DNA of 64,000 bases, taken from positions 1-64,000 of the forward strand of contig CAXTJQ010000001.1 in assembly GCA_964244725.1 (NCBI GenBank), in the 5' to 3' direction. Position 1 is the stretch's first letter; each line of letters starts with the position of its first letter. The position numbers and the translations under genes are program-made. Origin of the DNA: Kumtagia sp964244725 (GTDB lineage Bacteria; Pseudomonadota; Alphaproteobacteria; Rhizobiales; Rhizobiaceae). Below the pieces are notes generated by a model. It did not search any database, was not told the origin of the DNA, and worked only from the letters and a program-made list of their open reading frames with translations. Positions 54,449 to 62,902 of this stretch are shown piece after piece.

Positions 54449-54880
54449 ATGACGAAAAGAGGCTCGAAGGACCCGGATGACGAGACCTGTCCGTCTCGAC
54501 TGATCGACGCGAAAATCAGAATGCTTGCCGACTGGCGCGGTGAAATGCTCGCCCGCGTCCGCAACCTTATCCAAGTGGCGGACCCTGAAATCGTCGAGGC
54601 GGTAAAGTGGCGAAAGCCGTCGAACGCGATGCTGGGAGTTCCCGTTTGGGAGCATTCTGGCATCATTTGCACCGGCGAGACCTACAAGGCCGCCGTGAAG
54701 CTGACCTTTGCCAAAGGCGCGTCGCTGGACGACCCGACGGGTCTGTTCAATTCCAGCCTCGACGGCAATACGCGCCGCGCCATCGACATCCACGAGGGCG
54801 ACAAGATCGACGAGGCGGCGCTGAAAGCGCTCGTTCGCGCGGCGGCGGCTCTGAACGACGGCCGGGCGCCGAAAATTTAG
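54449..54880 (+). CDS. DUF1801 domain protein
   Basis: A 143-residue YdhG-like protein (MLADWRGEMLARVRNLIQVA; VEAVKWRKPSNAMLGVPVWE; YKAAVKLTFAKGASLDDPTG). The fold is related to iron-sulphur-cluster-assembly-like small proteins, of unknown role. It lies 28 bases after the membrane gene and convergent with the cyclase gene. Confidence 0.87.
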   Translation: MTKRGSKDPDDETCPSRLIDAKIRMLADWRGEMLARVRNLIQVADPEIVEAVKWRKPSNAMLGVPVWEHSGIICTGETYKAAVKLTFAKGASLDDPTGLFNSSLDGNTRRAIDIHEGDKIDEAALKALVRAAAALNDGRAPKI

Positions 54881-54908
54881 CTCGCATGATCCACAAATTG
54901 CCATCGGC

Positions 54909-56318
54909 CTATGGAATCGCGAATATACCGATTTCCCGCGCGATGCCGCGGAGCGAAGCACGGTGTGGCGAGGGCTTTACGCCCCGCTGTGCGAGCAACG
55001 CGTTGACGCTGGCGTTTTCCAGCACGGCGCTGGTGGCGAAGATTTCGCGTGCGTTGGCGAGGTTTTGCACGCGGGAGGCGACATTCACGGTTTGCCCGAA
55101 ATAGTCCTGCCTCTGGTTCAGATTGACCGCGATGCAGGGTCCTTCGTGAACGCCGATCTTCAGCAGCAGATCCTCGCCGCCACGGTCTTCGTTGAGCCTG
55201 AGCATGGCGTCGCGCATTCGCAGCGCCGCCGCGATGGCGCGGTCGGGCGTCGGGAAAGTCGCCATGACCGCGTCGCCGATCGTCTTGACGACCGCGCCGG
55301 CCTCCGCCGACACGATGTCCTCCAGGACGCCGAAATGGGCTCGCACCAGATCGAAGGCGGCGAGATCGCCGACGCGCTCGTAAAGTTCGGTCGAGCCCCG
55401 AAGGTCGGTGAACAGGAAAGTCAGGCTGGTGATCTTGAGCCGCTGATCCACGCTGAGCGTGTCCGTCTGGTAGATGTCCCGAAACGTCTGATTGGTGAGA
55501 AGCCGCTTGGCCGTGAGGAACGGACGACGCTTGCCGAGCACGTCGTGCAGCGCGTCGTTGGCGATGCATACCGACGGCAAGGTCCGGACGTCGACGTGGT
55601 TTTCCACGGTCATGCGCACCGGACCGGGGCGCATGACCAGGGTTTCGTTGTGGCGGTGCCCCCGGTCGAAGACGAGCGAAAGGACTTGCCGCTCTCTTGT
55701 CGGCTCTCCCTTGACGTCGATGAACTGCGCGGCGTGCGTGACCGGCTCGAATACGATCACGAAGCCCTCGGGCAATTGCAGCGAGATGACCGCCTTCTCG
55801 CCGGCCGGAAGCTCGAGCGTCTCGATGATGAAGTCGTCGATCAGCGATTCGAACCCGTCCTCCGGCAGATCGATGCCGGAACCCCAGTAAATTTGGCGAA
55901 AATATTCCGCCGGCGGCAGATGGTGTGGATCATGAGCGGCGATGCGCCGAACGCGCGGACTGACCGTGAAGGTCACTTCGACCATTTCGTCGAGCGTAGG
56001 CTCGTATCCCGCCGCGCAAAGCGCACAGGTGTAGGCATCGCTCTCGACCGTTTTGAGCGAGGTGTTGGCGTCGAGCACCCCGCCGCAGCCGGGGCAAAGC
56101 ACGTTCCACGACAGTTCGAACAGGCCAAGTCGGGAGGCGTGCAGGAACCCGGCGATCGTCCGCTCTTCGTCCAGGCCTTCCCTGGCCGCGAACGCGAGCG
56201 CGTTGACGCGGTTGAGGCTGCGGTCCGGCGCGTCGCGGACGAGCCGTTCGATGGCTTCCGCAACATCCGCCTGCGCCGATTGGCGCAGCATGCCAAACGG
56301 CGATTGGGTCTCGCTCAT
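54909..56318 (-). CDS. class III adenylate/guanylate cyclase with DUF5939-like N-terminal region
   Basis: A 469-residue protein. The C-terminal catalytic domain has metal-binding Asp in TFLFTDLRGSTELYERVG (near residue 303) and KTIGDAVMATF (near 347), as in class III nucleotide cyclases. The N-terminal ~290 residues include a zinc-ribbon-like pair (CPGCGG and CALC, about residues 78-105) and an unassigned region similar to DUF5939. No membrane segment is seen, so it is a soluble cyclase. The ATG at 56318 (MSETQSPFG) fits; a longer frame to 56372 adds a Cys-rich, doubtful end. Confidence 0.86.
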   Translation of the reverse strand: MSETQSPFGMLRQSAQADVAEAIERLVRDAPDRSLNRVNALAFAAREGLDEERTIAGFLHASRLGLFELSWNVLCPGCGGVLDANTSLKTVESDAYTCALCAAGYEPTLDEMVEVTFTVSPRVRRIAAHDPHHLPPAEYFRQIYWGSGIDLPEDGFESLIDDFIIETLELPAGEKAVISLQLPEGFVIVFEPVTHAAQFIDVKGEPTRERQVLSLVFDRGHRHNETLVMRPGPVRMTVENHVDVRTLPSVCIANDALHDVLGKRRPFLTAKRLLTNQTFRDIYQTDTLSVDQRLKITSLTFLFTDLRGSTELYERVGDLAAFDLVRAHFGVLEDIVSAEAGAVVKTIGDAVMATFPTPDRAIAAALRMRDAMLRLNEDRGGEDLLLKIGVHEGPCIAVNLNQRQDYFGQTVNVASRVQNLANAREIFATSAVLENASVNALLAQRGVKPSPHRASLRGIAREIGIFAIP

Positions 56319-56529
56319 AAAATCATCACCGCCTGGATTGTGCCCTCGGCAATCACAATTCGCCGGATGCAAGATATCCCCTGGCTCGGCGCGCGCAAGG
56401 CCTGCATCACCATGCGAACTGCCCGGAGTCCCGTTGCGGTTCTGCGCCGCCGCCGCGCCTAATAGAAGGGCGAGAAGGGAGGGCGTCCCGAGCGGGCCTC
56501 GCGCGGCGCTCCTCGCCGCCGGGAAGAAC

Positions 56530-57162
56530 TCAGCTTTTCTGGAAGGCGAGGTGGGCGCCGAGCCCGACGAGCATCGCGCCGCCCGCGCGCTGCATCAGCC
56601 GTTGCGCGCCGCTGGAGCGCCGCAGCCTGGCGATGAGCGCGCCGGCCAGCATGACGGCGACGACATCGGCGGTGGAAAACATCAGGTTGACGATCGTTCC
56701 AAGCAGGACGAACTGCAGCCACATCGGCAAAACCGCCGACGCGTCGATGAACTGGGGCAGGAACGCCAGAAAGAAGATCGCTGTTTTCGGATTGAGAACC
56801 TCGACGGTCATGCTTTCGATGAAGGCGCGCCGGCCCGACTTCGGGGAGATCGCTGGAAGTGCCGCGTCGCCGCTGGCGCGGGCCCGGAACATCGAGACCC
56901 CGAGCCAAGCCAGATACGCCGCGCCGGCGGACTTCACAGCGACATAGAGGACCGGCACGGCATGGAACAGCACGGAAAGCCCGGCCGCGGCCGCCATAAC
57001 GTGGACATAGCAGCCGAGATGGATGCCGAGCGACGCCAGCAGACCGGATCGCCGACCCCGCGCCAGGGTCTGGGCCGCTGCGTAAAGCATCGATGGACCG
57101 GGAATGAACGCGAACAGCGCCGTCGTGACAAAAAAAGCAGCCAGCAGTTCGGCGGAGGGCAT
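56530..57162 (-). CDS. LysE-family amino acid exporter
   Basis: A 210-residue membrane protein of the LysE/RhtB family with about six segments. The opening LLAAFFVTTALFAFIPGPSM and the conserved NPKTAIFFLAFLPQF are diagnostic. It exports amino acids or related compounds from the cytoplasm. ATG 57162 (MPSAELLAAFF) is the usual family start, and AGGACC precedes it. Divergent from the class II aldolase gene; 211 bases separate it from the cyclase gene. Confidence 0.92.
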   Translation of the reverse strand: MPSAELLAAFFVTTALFAFIPGPSMLYAAAQTLARGRRSGLLASLGIHLGCYVHVMAAAAGLSVLFHAVPVLYVAVKSAGAAYLAWLGVSMFRARASGDAALPAISPKSGRRAFIESMTVEVLNPKTAIFFLAFLPQFIDASAVLPMWLQFVLLGTIVNLMFSTADVVAVMLAGALIARLRRSSGAQRLMQRAGGAMLVGLGAHLAFQKS

Positions 57163-57317
57163 TGACTGGTCCTGTCGCAAGCCTGACAAACCGCTCGTTG
57201 AATCGAGCGATTTTGAAGACCGGCTTCTAGCAGGCCGGAAGTCCAACGCAAGCCGGCGCCATCGCCATGCCGGCGGCAATTCGTTGCGTCATTCTGCGGC
57301 CAAATCGGATCCTTTCC

Positions 57318-58082
57318 ATGAACATCGCGCATCGCCACAACCCGCTCACCAATCTCGCTCACTACGAACATCGCGTCGATCTCGCCGCCGCCTTCCGATG
57401 GACGGCGCGGCTGAACATGCACGAAGCGGTCGCCAACCATTTTTCACTCGCGGTCAGCGACGACGGCGCGCAATTCCTGATGAACCCCAACCAGATGCAT
57501 TTCTCCCGCATCAAGGCGAGCGACATGCTGCTGGTCGACGCCAACGACCCCGAGACGCTGCATGGCCCGAACGCGCCCGATCCCACCGCCTGGGGCCTGC
57601 ATGGCGCGGTCCACCGCAACGTGCCGCATGCGCGCTGCGTCATCCATGTCCACTCGATCCATGCCACGGTGCTCGCCTCGCTGGCTGACTCGACCCTGCC
57701 GCCGATCGACCAGAACACGGCGATCTTCTACAACCGCCAGGTCGTCGATCCCCATTATGGCGGCCTGGCCTTCGAAGCCGAAGGCGAGCGCTGCGCGCAA
57801 TTGCTGACGGACCCCAAGGTCAAGGTGATGGTCATGGGCAATCACGGCATCCTGGTGCTCGGCGATACCGTCGCGGACGCCTTCAACCGCATGTACTATT
57901 TCGAGCGCGCCGCCGAAACCTACGTCAAGGCGCTGTGGACCGGCCGTCCCTTGCGCATGCTGTCCGACGAAATCGCCGAAAAGGCCGCGCGCGAGCAGGA
58001 AGACTACCCCGGCCAGGCCGAGCGGCATCTTTCCGAGCTGAAGGCGATCCTCGACGAGCAGGAACCCGCGTACCGGAACTGA
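57318..58082 (+). CDS. class II aldolase/adducin family protein
   Basis: A 254-residue zinc aldolase-fold protein. Zinc ligands are seen in CVIHVHSIHATVLA and VMGNHGILVLG. Members cleave or epimerise sugar phosphates (fuculose, ribulose). ATG 57318 (MNIAHRHNPLTNLAHYEHRV) opens the recognised sequence. It lies beside the HAD phosphatase and the polyol locus, so a role in pentitol or hexitol breakdown is plausible but not shown. Confidence 0.88.
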   Translation: MNIAHRHNPLTNLAHYEHRVDLAAAFRWTARLNMHEAVANHFSLAVSDDGAQFLMNPNQMHFSRIKASDMLLVDANDPETLHGPNAPDPTAWGLHGAVHRNVPHARCVIHVHSIHATVLASLADSTLPPIDQNTAIFYNRQVVDPHYGGLAFEAEGERCAQLLTDPKVKVMVMGNHGILVLGDTVADAFNRMYYFERAAETYVKALWTGRPLRMLSDEIAEKAAREQEDYPGQAERHLSELKAILDEQEPAYRN

Positions 58083-58085
58083 GGT

Positions 58086-58721
58086 TTATTCCAGCCCGAG
58101 AAAACGTCGCACGTTCTCGGCACTCTTGGCGACGAGCGCGCCGGCCGGGCCGTCCTGAGGCGACTCGGGCCAGAAGATCGTCCGCATCCCCGCGGCGAGC
58201 CCCGCTTCGGAACCTGGCCAACTGTCTTCCATGACTGCGCAATCCGCCGGATCGATCGCGCATAGCCAGGCGGCGCGCAAATAGGGTTCGGCGAACGGCT
58301 TGCCTTCGCGCACGTCGTTGCGCGTGACCGTGACGATGCCGGGCTCGTGAAGGCCGAGCGCGTGCATGTTGGCGTCGACGATCAGCCGGTCGGAGTTCGA
58401 CACGATCGCCTGCGCGACGCCAAACGCCTTCAGCTCGCGATGGATTTCCAGCGCGCCGGGCCGGGCCTTGAGGCGTGGCGCTTCTTTCAGGTAGTGAGCG
58501 TATTTGCGCAGGATCCACTCCTCGAACGGCAGGTCCAGCCCGAATTCGTCGCGCAGCATCTCGTAGACCGGATAGGCCGCGACGCCGAGGATGCGCTCGT
58601 GCAGATCGTCCGGAGGCGCGATGTCCACGGTCCGCAGCGCCATCAAAAGCGCTTCCTCGTGCAGCGGTTCGCTGTCGATCAGCGTCCCGTCCATGTCCCA
58701 GAAAACGGCTCGCGGCAGCAT
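58086..58721 (-). CDS. HAD-family phosphatase
   Basis: A 211-residue HAD hydrolase of the beta-phosphoglucomutase type. Motif I is FWDMDGTLIDSE, motif II IVSNSDR, and motif IV VMEDSWPGSEAG. GAGGGA precedes ATG 58721. Divergent from the SorC-type regulator, with palindromic sequences in the gap, and in the same neighbourhood as the polyol genes; HAD genes also occur in sorbitol/mannitol operons of Rhodobacter. Confidence 0.9.
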   Translation of the reverse strand: MLPRAVFWDMDGTLIDSEPLHEEALLMALRTVDIAPPDDLHERILGVAAYPVYEMLRDEFGLDLPFEEWILRKYAHYLKEAPRLKARPGALEIHRELKAFGVAQAIVSNSDRLIVDANMHALGLHEPGIVTVTRNDVREGKPFAEPYLRAAWLCAIDPADCAVMEDSWPGSEAGLAAGMRTIFWPESPQDGPAGALVAKSAENVRRFLGLE

Positions 58722-58789
58722 CGGCGTCCCTCTTTGGCGTGTCATAGGTCACTCGTGACGGAAGATAAACATGGTGAGCGCATTTGTCG

Positions 58790-58818
58790 GGCAATTGCCT
58801 CGCCGATTGGCAATTGCG
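58790..58818 (+). promoter_or_regulatory. candidate SorC-type operator pair
   Basis: Two copies of the palindrome GCAATTGC (58791-58798 within GGCAATTGCC, and 58810-58817 within GGCAATTGCG) with centres 19 bases apart, about two helical turns, in the gap between the HAD gene and the SorC-type regulator. They could control both. Confidence 0.5.
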
Positions 58819-58875
58819 CCGGGCGGGATTTGTTGCCAAAAACATCTTGCCGCCGATGCGGCGGGAGGAATGGCA

Positions 58876-59835
58876 ATGGCGGTTCGCCAGGATACTGGCG
58901 TCGGCCGGCTCGACGAAGCGGCGCGCGCCGGCTGGCTCTATTATGTCGCCGGCAATACGCAGGACCAGATCGCGTCGCTGCTCGGCGTTTCGCGCCAGTC
59001 CGCGCAGCGCCTCGTGTCGCTCGCCATGTCCGAGGGCCTGATCAAGGTCCGCGTCGATCACCCCATCGCCAATTGCCTCGACCTCGCCGCGCGGCTGAAG
59101 ACCCGTTTCGCGCTGGACTTGGTCGAGATCGTTCCGAGCAGCCCCGATTCGACCTCTACGACGATCGGCATCGCGGAAGCCGCCGCGGCCGAGATCGAGC
59201 GGCGGCTGCGCGCGGTCGAGCCGCTCGTCATGGCCATCGGAACGGGCCGCACGCTGAAGGCGGCCATCGCCAAGCTGCCGCCGATGGATTGCCCCCAGCA
59301 CAAGATCGTCTCGCTGACGGGCAACATCGCGCCCGACGGCTCGGCGGCCTTTTACAACGTCATCTTCACCATGGCCGACCGCATTCAGGCGCGCAGCTTC
59401 CCGATGCCCCTGCCGGTCATCGCGTCTTCGCCGGCAGAGCGCGAGATGCTGCTCAGCCAGCCGATGATCCAGCCGACGTTGGCGCTCGCCGCGCGCGCCG
59501 ACATCACCTTCGTCGGCATCGGCGACCTGGGGCCGAAGGCGCCGCTCTATGTCGACGGTTTCATCACCGAGGCGGAACTGAAGGTCTTGCAGAAGGCCGG
59601 CGCGGTGGGCGAGATCGTCGGCTGGGCCTTTGATCGCGACGGCCGGCTGATCGACGGCGCCATCAACGACCGCGTCGCCTCCGCGCCGCTGCCCTCTCGC
59701 GAGCGCGCGCTGGTCGTCGCGCTGGCGATGGGCGAGCGCAAGCTTCCCGGCATCCTGGCCGCGATCTCCCGGCGCCTCGTCAACGGCCTGATCACCGACG
59801 AACATACCGCGACTGACTTGCTCGCCGCAGGGTAA
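58876..59835 (+). CDS. SorC/DeoR-type sugar-binding transcriptional regulator
   Basis: A 319-residue regulator: N-terminal helix-turn-helix (LYYVAGNTQDQIASLLGVSR; SAQRLVSLAMSEGLIKVRV) and a C-terminal sugar-binding domain (VMAIGTGRTLKAAIAKLP; ADITFVGIGDLGPKAPL). GGGAGG is 7 bases before ATG 58876, which is preferred over ATG 58870. By position it is the likely regulator of the sorbitol/mannitol-type transporter smoEFG and of the SDR gene nearby. Confidence 0.9.
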   Translation: MAVRQDTGVGRLDEAARAGWLYYVAGNTQDQIASLLGVSRQSAQRLVSLAMSEGLIKVRVDHPIANCLDLAARLKTRFALDLVEIVPSSPDSTSTTIGIAEAAAAEIERRLRAVEPLVMAIGTGRTLKAAIAKLPPMDCPQHKIVSLTGNIAPDGSAAFYNVIFTMADRIQARSFPMPLPVIASSPAEREMLLSQPMIQPTLALAARADITFVGIGDLGPKAPLYVDGFITEAELKVLQKAGAVGEIVGWAFDRDGRLIDGAINDRVASAPLPSRERALVVALAMGERKLPGILAAISRRLVNGLITDEHTATDLLAAG

Positions 59836-59859
59836 CATTTCCCGGCTGCCAAAGGCGGA

Positions 59860-60363
59860 TTATTTGCTCAGAACCAGCGCCCAATAGCGCTGTCCGTTTT
59901 TCCCGCCCGGCGCGGAGGCGAGGCCGAACTTGGTCATGCGCGGGTCGAGCATGTTGCGGCGATGCGGCGGCGAGGCCATCCACATGGCGAAGAGCCGGTC
60001 GATCCCCATACGCCCCTGGGCGATGTTTTCGGCCGCCGTCCCGCCGACATCGTTGGCGGCCATGCGCGAAGCGAAATCCTTGCGCCACCCGGTCGTGTGG
60101 ACCATCCGTTCGGCCGACGCCATGTATCGGGCCTGCTGCTTCGCCGCCTGCTCCAGATTGCCGTCGGCGGTCAGCGGGGGGAGACCGTTGCTCGACCGGA
60201 TGTCGGCGACTTTGGCCGTCGCCGCGCCGGAGACGCCCGCGGCCGCGCCGACGGATCGACCCGTTTGACAACCCGCCAGCACCATCAGGGTCATGGCCGC
60301 AAGCGTTCCAGCCATGCCCGAGGTAGCGGATCTTGATCGTCTTTCAAGCATCCGGATGGACAT
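59860..60363 (-). CDS. CAP-domain (SCP/PR-1-like) lipoprotein
   Basis: A 167-residue lipoprotein with lipobox VLAGCQ. The CAP domain has LEQAAKQQARYMASAERMVH, the GGTAAENIAQG motif and MASPPHRRNMLDPRMTKFG, close to YkwD-type secreted proteins. The internal ATG (MLERRS) at 60351 is an alternative start. Convergent with the regulator gene and divergent from the SDR gene, hence not obviously part of the polyol pathway. Confidence 0.88.
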   Translation of the reverse strand: MSIRMLERRSRSATSGMAGTLAAMTLMVLAGCQTGRSVGAAAGVSGAATAKVADIRSSNGLPPLTADGNLEQAAKQQARYMASAERMVHTTGWRKDFASRMAANDVGGTAAENIAQGRMGIDRLFAMWMASPPHRRNMLDPRMTKFGLASAPGGKNGQRYWALVLSK

Positions 60364-60473
60364 AACGCTGATTGTGGCTTTTGCCGGGCGCAGGGCCGCG
60401 CAGTCGCGCTCCAACTTGTCAGGCGCGCGGCCCGGGCCTAGGAGTCGGGCGGAAACCAGGGAGATCGCCGCTC

Positions 60474-61259
60474 ATGTCCAATCCTGTCTCAGGCCTGTCG
60501 ATCGCCGACCTGGCCGGCAAGGTCGTCCTCGTCACCGGCGCGTCGACCGGCATCGGCGCCGCGCTGGTCGCGGCCTACGCCGGGCAGGGCTGCAAGGTCG
60601 GGCTGCACTACAATGCGAGCAAGGAGGCCGCGGACGTCCTGGCGACGGGCATCGTCAAGTCCGGCGGCGACGTGTTTCTCGCCCAGGGCGACTTTTCGGT
60701 TTCCGCCGATGTTGTCCGCGTGGTCGAGGAAACGGCGTCGCATTTCGGCCGGCTCGACGGGCTGGTCAACAATGCCGGCGGCATGCTCGGCCGCGTCGCC
60801 TATGCCGACATGACCGACGAGCAATACGACGCCGTGATGGATCTCAACGCCCGCTCGGTCATCACCGCCTGCCGCGTCGCGCTGCCCTGGCTGAAGAAGC
60901 AGGGCGGCTTCATCGTCAATACCTCGTCGATCGCCGCGCGCAACGGCGCCGGCGGCGGCGCCGGCCTCTACGGGTCGGCGAAATCCTTCGTGTCGAACGT
61001 CACCCGCGGCATGGCCAAGGAGGTCATCGGCGACGGCATCAGGGTCAACGCCGTGTCTCCCGGCGTGATCGCGACGCCGTTTCATGAGCGCTATTCGACG
61101 GACGACCAGATGCGCGGCATGGTCGCGACCATTCCGCAGGGCCGCGCCGGAACCGCGCAGGATTGCGTCGGCGCGTTCCTATTCTTTTCCTCCCAGAGCC
61201 TCAGCGGCTACGTTACCGGCCAAATCCTGGAGGTCAACGGCGGCCAGTTGATGCCCTGA
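60474..61259 (+). CDS. short-chain dehydrogenase/reductase
   Basis: A 261-residue classical SDR: VLVTGASTGIGAALV, NNAGGMLG, catalytic Ser in NTSSIAARNG and Tyr-x-x-x-Lys in YGSAKSFVS, and a C-terminal family region (YVTGQILEVNGG). NAD(P)-dependent oxidation of a polyol or sugar is likely by context, since the smoE-like transporter follows 131 bases later. Of the polyol-dehydrogenase type, but the substrate is not proven. GGGAG precedes the ATG. Confidence 0.88.
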   Translation: MSNPVSGLSIADLAGKVVLVTGASTGIGAALVAAYAGQGCKVGLHYNASKEAADVLATGIVKSGGDVFLAQGDFSVSADVVRVVEETASHFGRLDGLVNNAGGMLGRVAYADMTDEQYDAVMDLNARSVITACRVALPWLKKQGGFIVNTSSIAARNGAGGGAGLYGSAKSFVSNVTRGMAKEVIGDGIRVNAVSPGVIATPFHERYSTDDQMRGMVATIPQGRAGTAQDCVGAFLFFSSQSLSGYVTGQILEVNGGQLMP

Positions 61260-61311
61260 CGCGGCCGTCCGGCGGCGAGGGTTTGTGTTGCACTGCAGCA
61301 ACGAATTCGCC

Positions 61312-61339
61312 TTGACATAAATCATGGCGATTGAATAAT
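61312..61339 (+). promoter_or_regulatory. sigma-70-like promoter of smoE
   Basis: TTGACA (61312-61317) and AATAAT (61334-61339), 16 bases apart, the clearest promoter in the window. It lies 50 bases before the smoE start. An imperfect dyad CCAAG-N13-CTTGG (61349-61371) follows. Confidence 0.65.
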
Positions 61340-61390
61340 TGCCCACAGCCAAGGCATTTGCTCAATCTTGGTTTATGGGAGGACTACCTG

Positions 61391-62698
61391 ATGAAATTGA
61401 AGACGCTCATCCTGGGCATGTGCACCGCCAGTGCGTTCGCGCTCGCCGCGCACGCCGAAAGCATCACCATCGCGACCGTGAACAATGGCGACATGGTGCG
61501 TATGCAGAAGCTGACCGACGACTTCACCAAGAAGAACCCGGGCATCGAACTCAACTGGGTCACGCTAGAGGAAAACGTGCTCCGCCAGCGCGTCACGACC
61601 GACATTGCCAACAAGGGCGGCCAGTTCGACGTGATGACGATCGGCACCTACGAGGTTCCGATCTGGGCCAAGCAGAACTGGCTCCTGCCGCTCGACAAGC
61701 TCGGCGACGACTACGACGTCAAGGACATCATCCCGGCGATCGCCGGCGGCCTGTCGGTCGACGGCAAGCTCTACGCCGCGCCGTTCTACGGCGAATCCTC
61801 GATGGTCATGTACCGCAAGGACCTGATCGAGAAGGCCGGGCTCACCATGCCCGACGCGCCGACCTGGGACTTCATCAAGGACGCCGCCGCCAAGATGACC
61901 GACCGCGCCAACGGCGTGAACGGCGTCTGCCTGCGCGGCAAGGCCGGCTGGGGCGAGAACATGGCCTTCCTGACCGCCATGTCGAACTCCTTCGGCGCGC
62001 GCTGGTTCGACGAACAGTGGAAGCCGCAGTTCGACCAGCCCGAATGGAAGGATACGTTGAATTTCTACGTCGACATGATGAAGGCCTCCGGTCCGGAGGG
62101 CGCGTCGTCGAACGGCTTCAACGAGAACCTCGCTTTGTTCCAGCAAGGCAAGTGCGGCATGTGGATCGACGCGACGGTCGCGGCGTCCTTCGTGACCGGC
62201 AAGGACTCGACCGTCGCCGATAAGGTCGGTTTCGCGCTCGCTCCCGACAAGGGCCTCGGCAAGCGCGGCAACTGGCTCTGGGCCTGGTCGCTGGCCATCC
62301 CGTCGGGCACGCAGAAGGCCGACGCGGCCGAGAAGTTCGTCTCCTGGGCGACCAGCAAGGACTACCTCAAGCTCGTCGCCGAGAAGGAAGGCTGGGCCAA
62401 CGTTCCTCCGGGCACCCGCACCTCGCTCTATGAGAATGCGGACTACCAGAAGGCGGCGCCGTTCGCCAAGATGACGCTCGACTCGATCAACGCGGCCGAC
62501 CCGACCAAGCCGACCGTCAAGCCGGTGCCCTATACGGGCGTCCAGTTCGTCGCGATCCCGGAATTCCAGGGTCTCGGCACCACGGTCGGTCAGATCTTCT
62601 CGGCCGCGCTCGCCGGCCAGATGACGGTCGACGATGCGCTCAAGCAGGCCCAGGACGCGGCCACGAGCACGATGACCGAAGGCGGTTATATCCAGTAG
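61391..62698 (+). CDS. smoE: polyol (sorbitol/mannitol) ABC transporter substrate-binding protein
   Basis: A 435-residue family 1 solute-binding protein with Sec signal (MKLKTLILGMCTASAFALAA, cut after AHA). The mature start SITIATVNNGDMVRMQKL and the phrase FDVMTIGTYEVPIWAKQNWL match sorbitol/mannitol-binding SmoE/MtlE-type proteins. It feeds the SmoF/SmoG permease encoded downstream. GGAGG lies 9 bases before the ATG. A hairpin (62716-62739) between it and smoF could stabilise the 3' end of the binding-protein message. Confidence 0.92.
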   Translation: MKLKTLILGMCTASAFALAAHAESITIATVNNGDMVRMQKLTDDFTKKNPGIELNWVTLEENVLRQRVTTDIANKGGQFDVMTIGTYEVPIWAKQNWLLPLDKLGDDYDVKDIIPAIAGGLSVDGKLYAAPFYGESSMVMYRKDLIEKAGLTMPDAPTWDFIKDAAAKMTDRANGVNGVCLRGKAGWGENMAFLTAMSNSFGARWFDEQWKPQFDQPEWKDTLNFYVDMMKASGPEGASSNGFNENLALFQQGKCGMWIDATVAASFVTGKDSTVADKVGFALAPDKGLGKRGNWLWAWSLAIPSGTQKADAAEKFVSWATSKDYLKLVAEKEGWANVPPGTRTSLYENADYQKAAPFAKMTLDSINAADPTKPTVKPVPYTGVQFVAIPEFQGLGTTVGQIFSAALAGQMTVDDALKQAQDAATSTMTEGGYIQ

Positions 62699-62715
62699 GG
62701 CGCCTCCCAGTGCCC

Positions 62716-62739
62716 GGCCGCCCAGGCAACTGGGCGGCC
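62716..62739 (+). terminator. hairpin between smoE and smoF
   Basis: Perfect 10-bp stem GGCCGCCCAG with CTGGGCGGCC around a GCAA tetraloop, followed by ACTCTTTT, 18 bases after the smoE stop. Likely partial attenuator or message stabiliser, raising binding protein over permease. Confidence 0.7.
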
Positions 62740-62902
62740 ACTCTTTTCCATAGACGGAAGACTTTTGTTCGGATGGCGTGGCGGCTGCGAATGCGCCATG
62801 CTGTCCTGCGCGCGCCGGCGGACGTCAACCGCGCGGCACGCGCTTCTGCTCGGCAACGCGGGACCCTGGCGTACCCGCGACCCGGCATCGAGGGAGGGTT
62901 GA

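Noticed and set aside
57925..59838. 637-codon minus-strand frame through the HAD and regulator region
   Set aside because: It overlaps three better-supported genes and reads as Arg/Ala/Asp-rich shadow.
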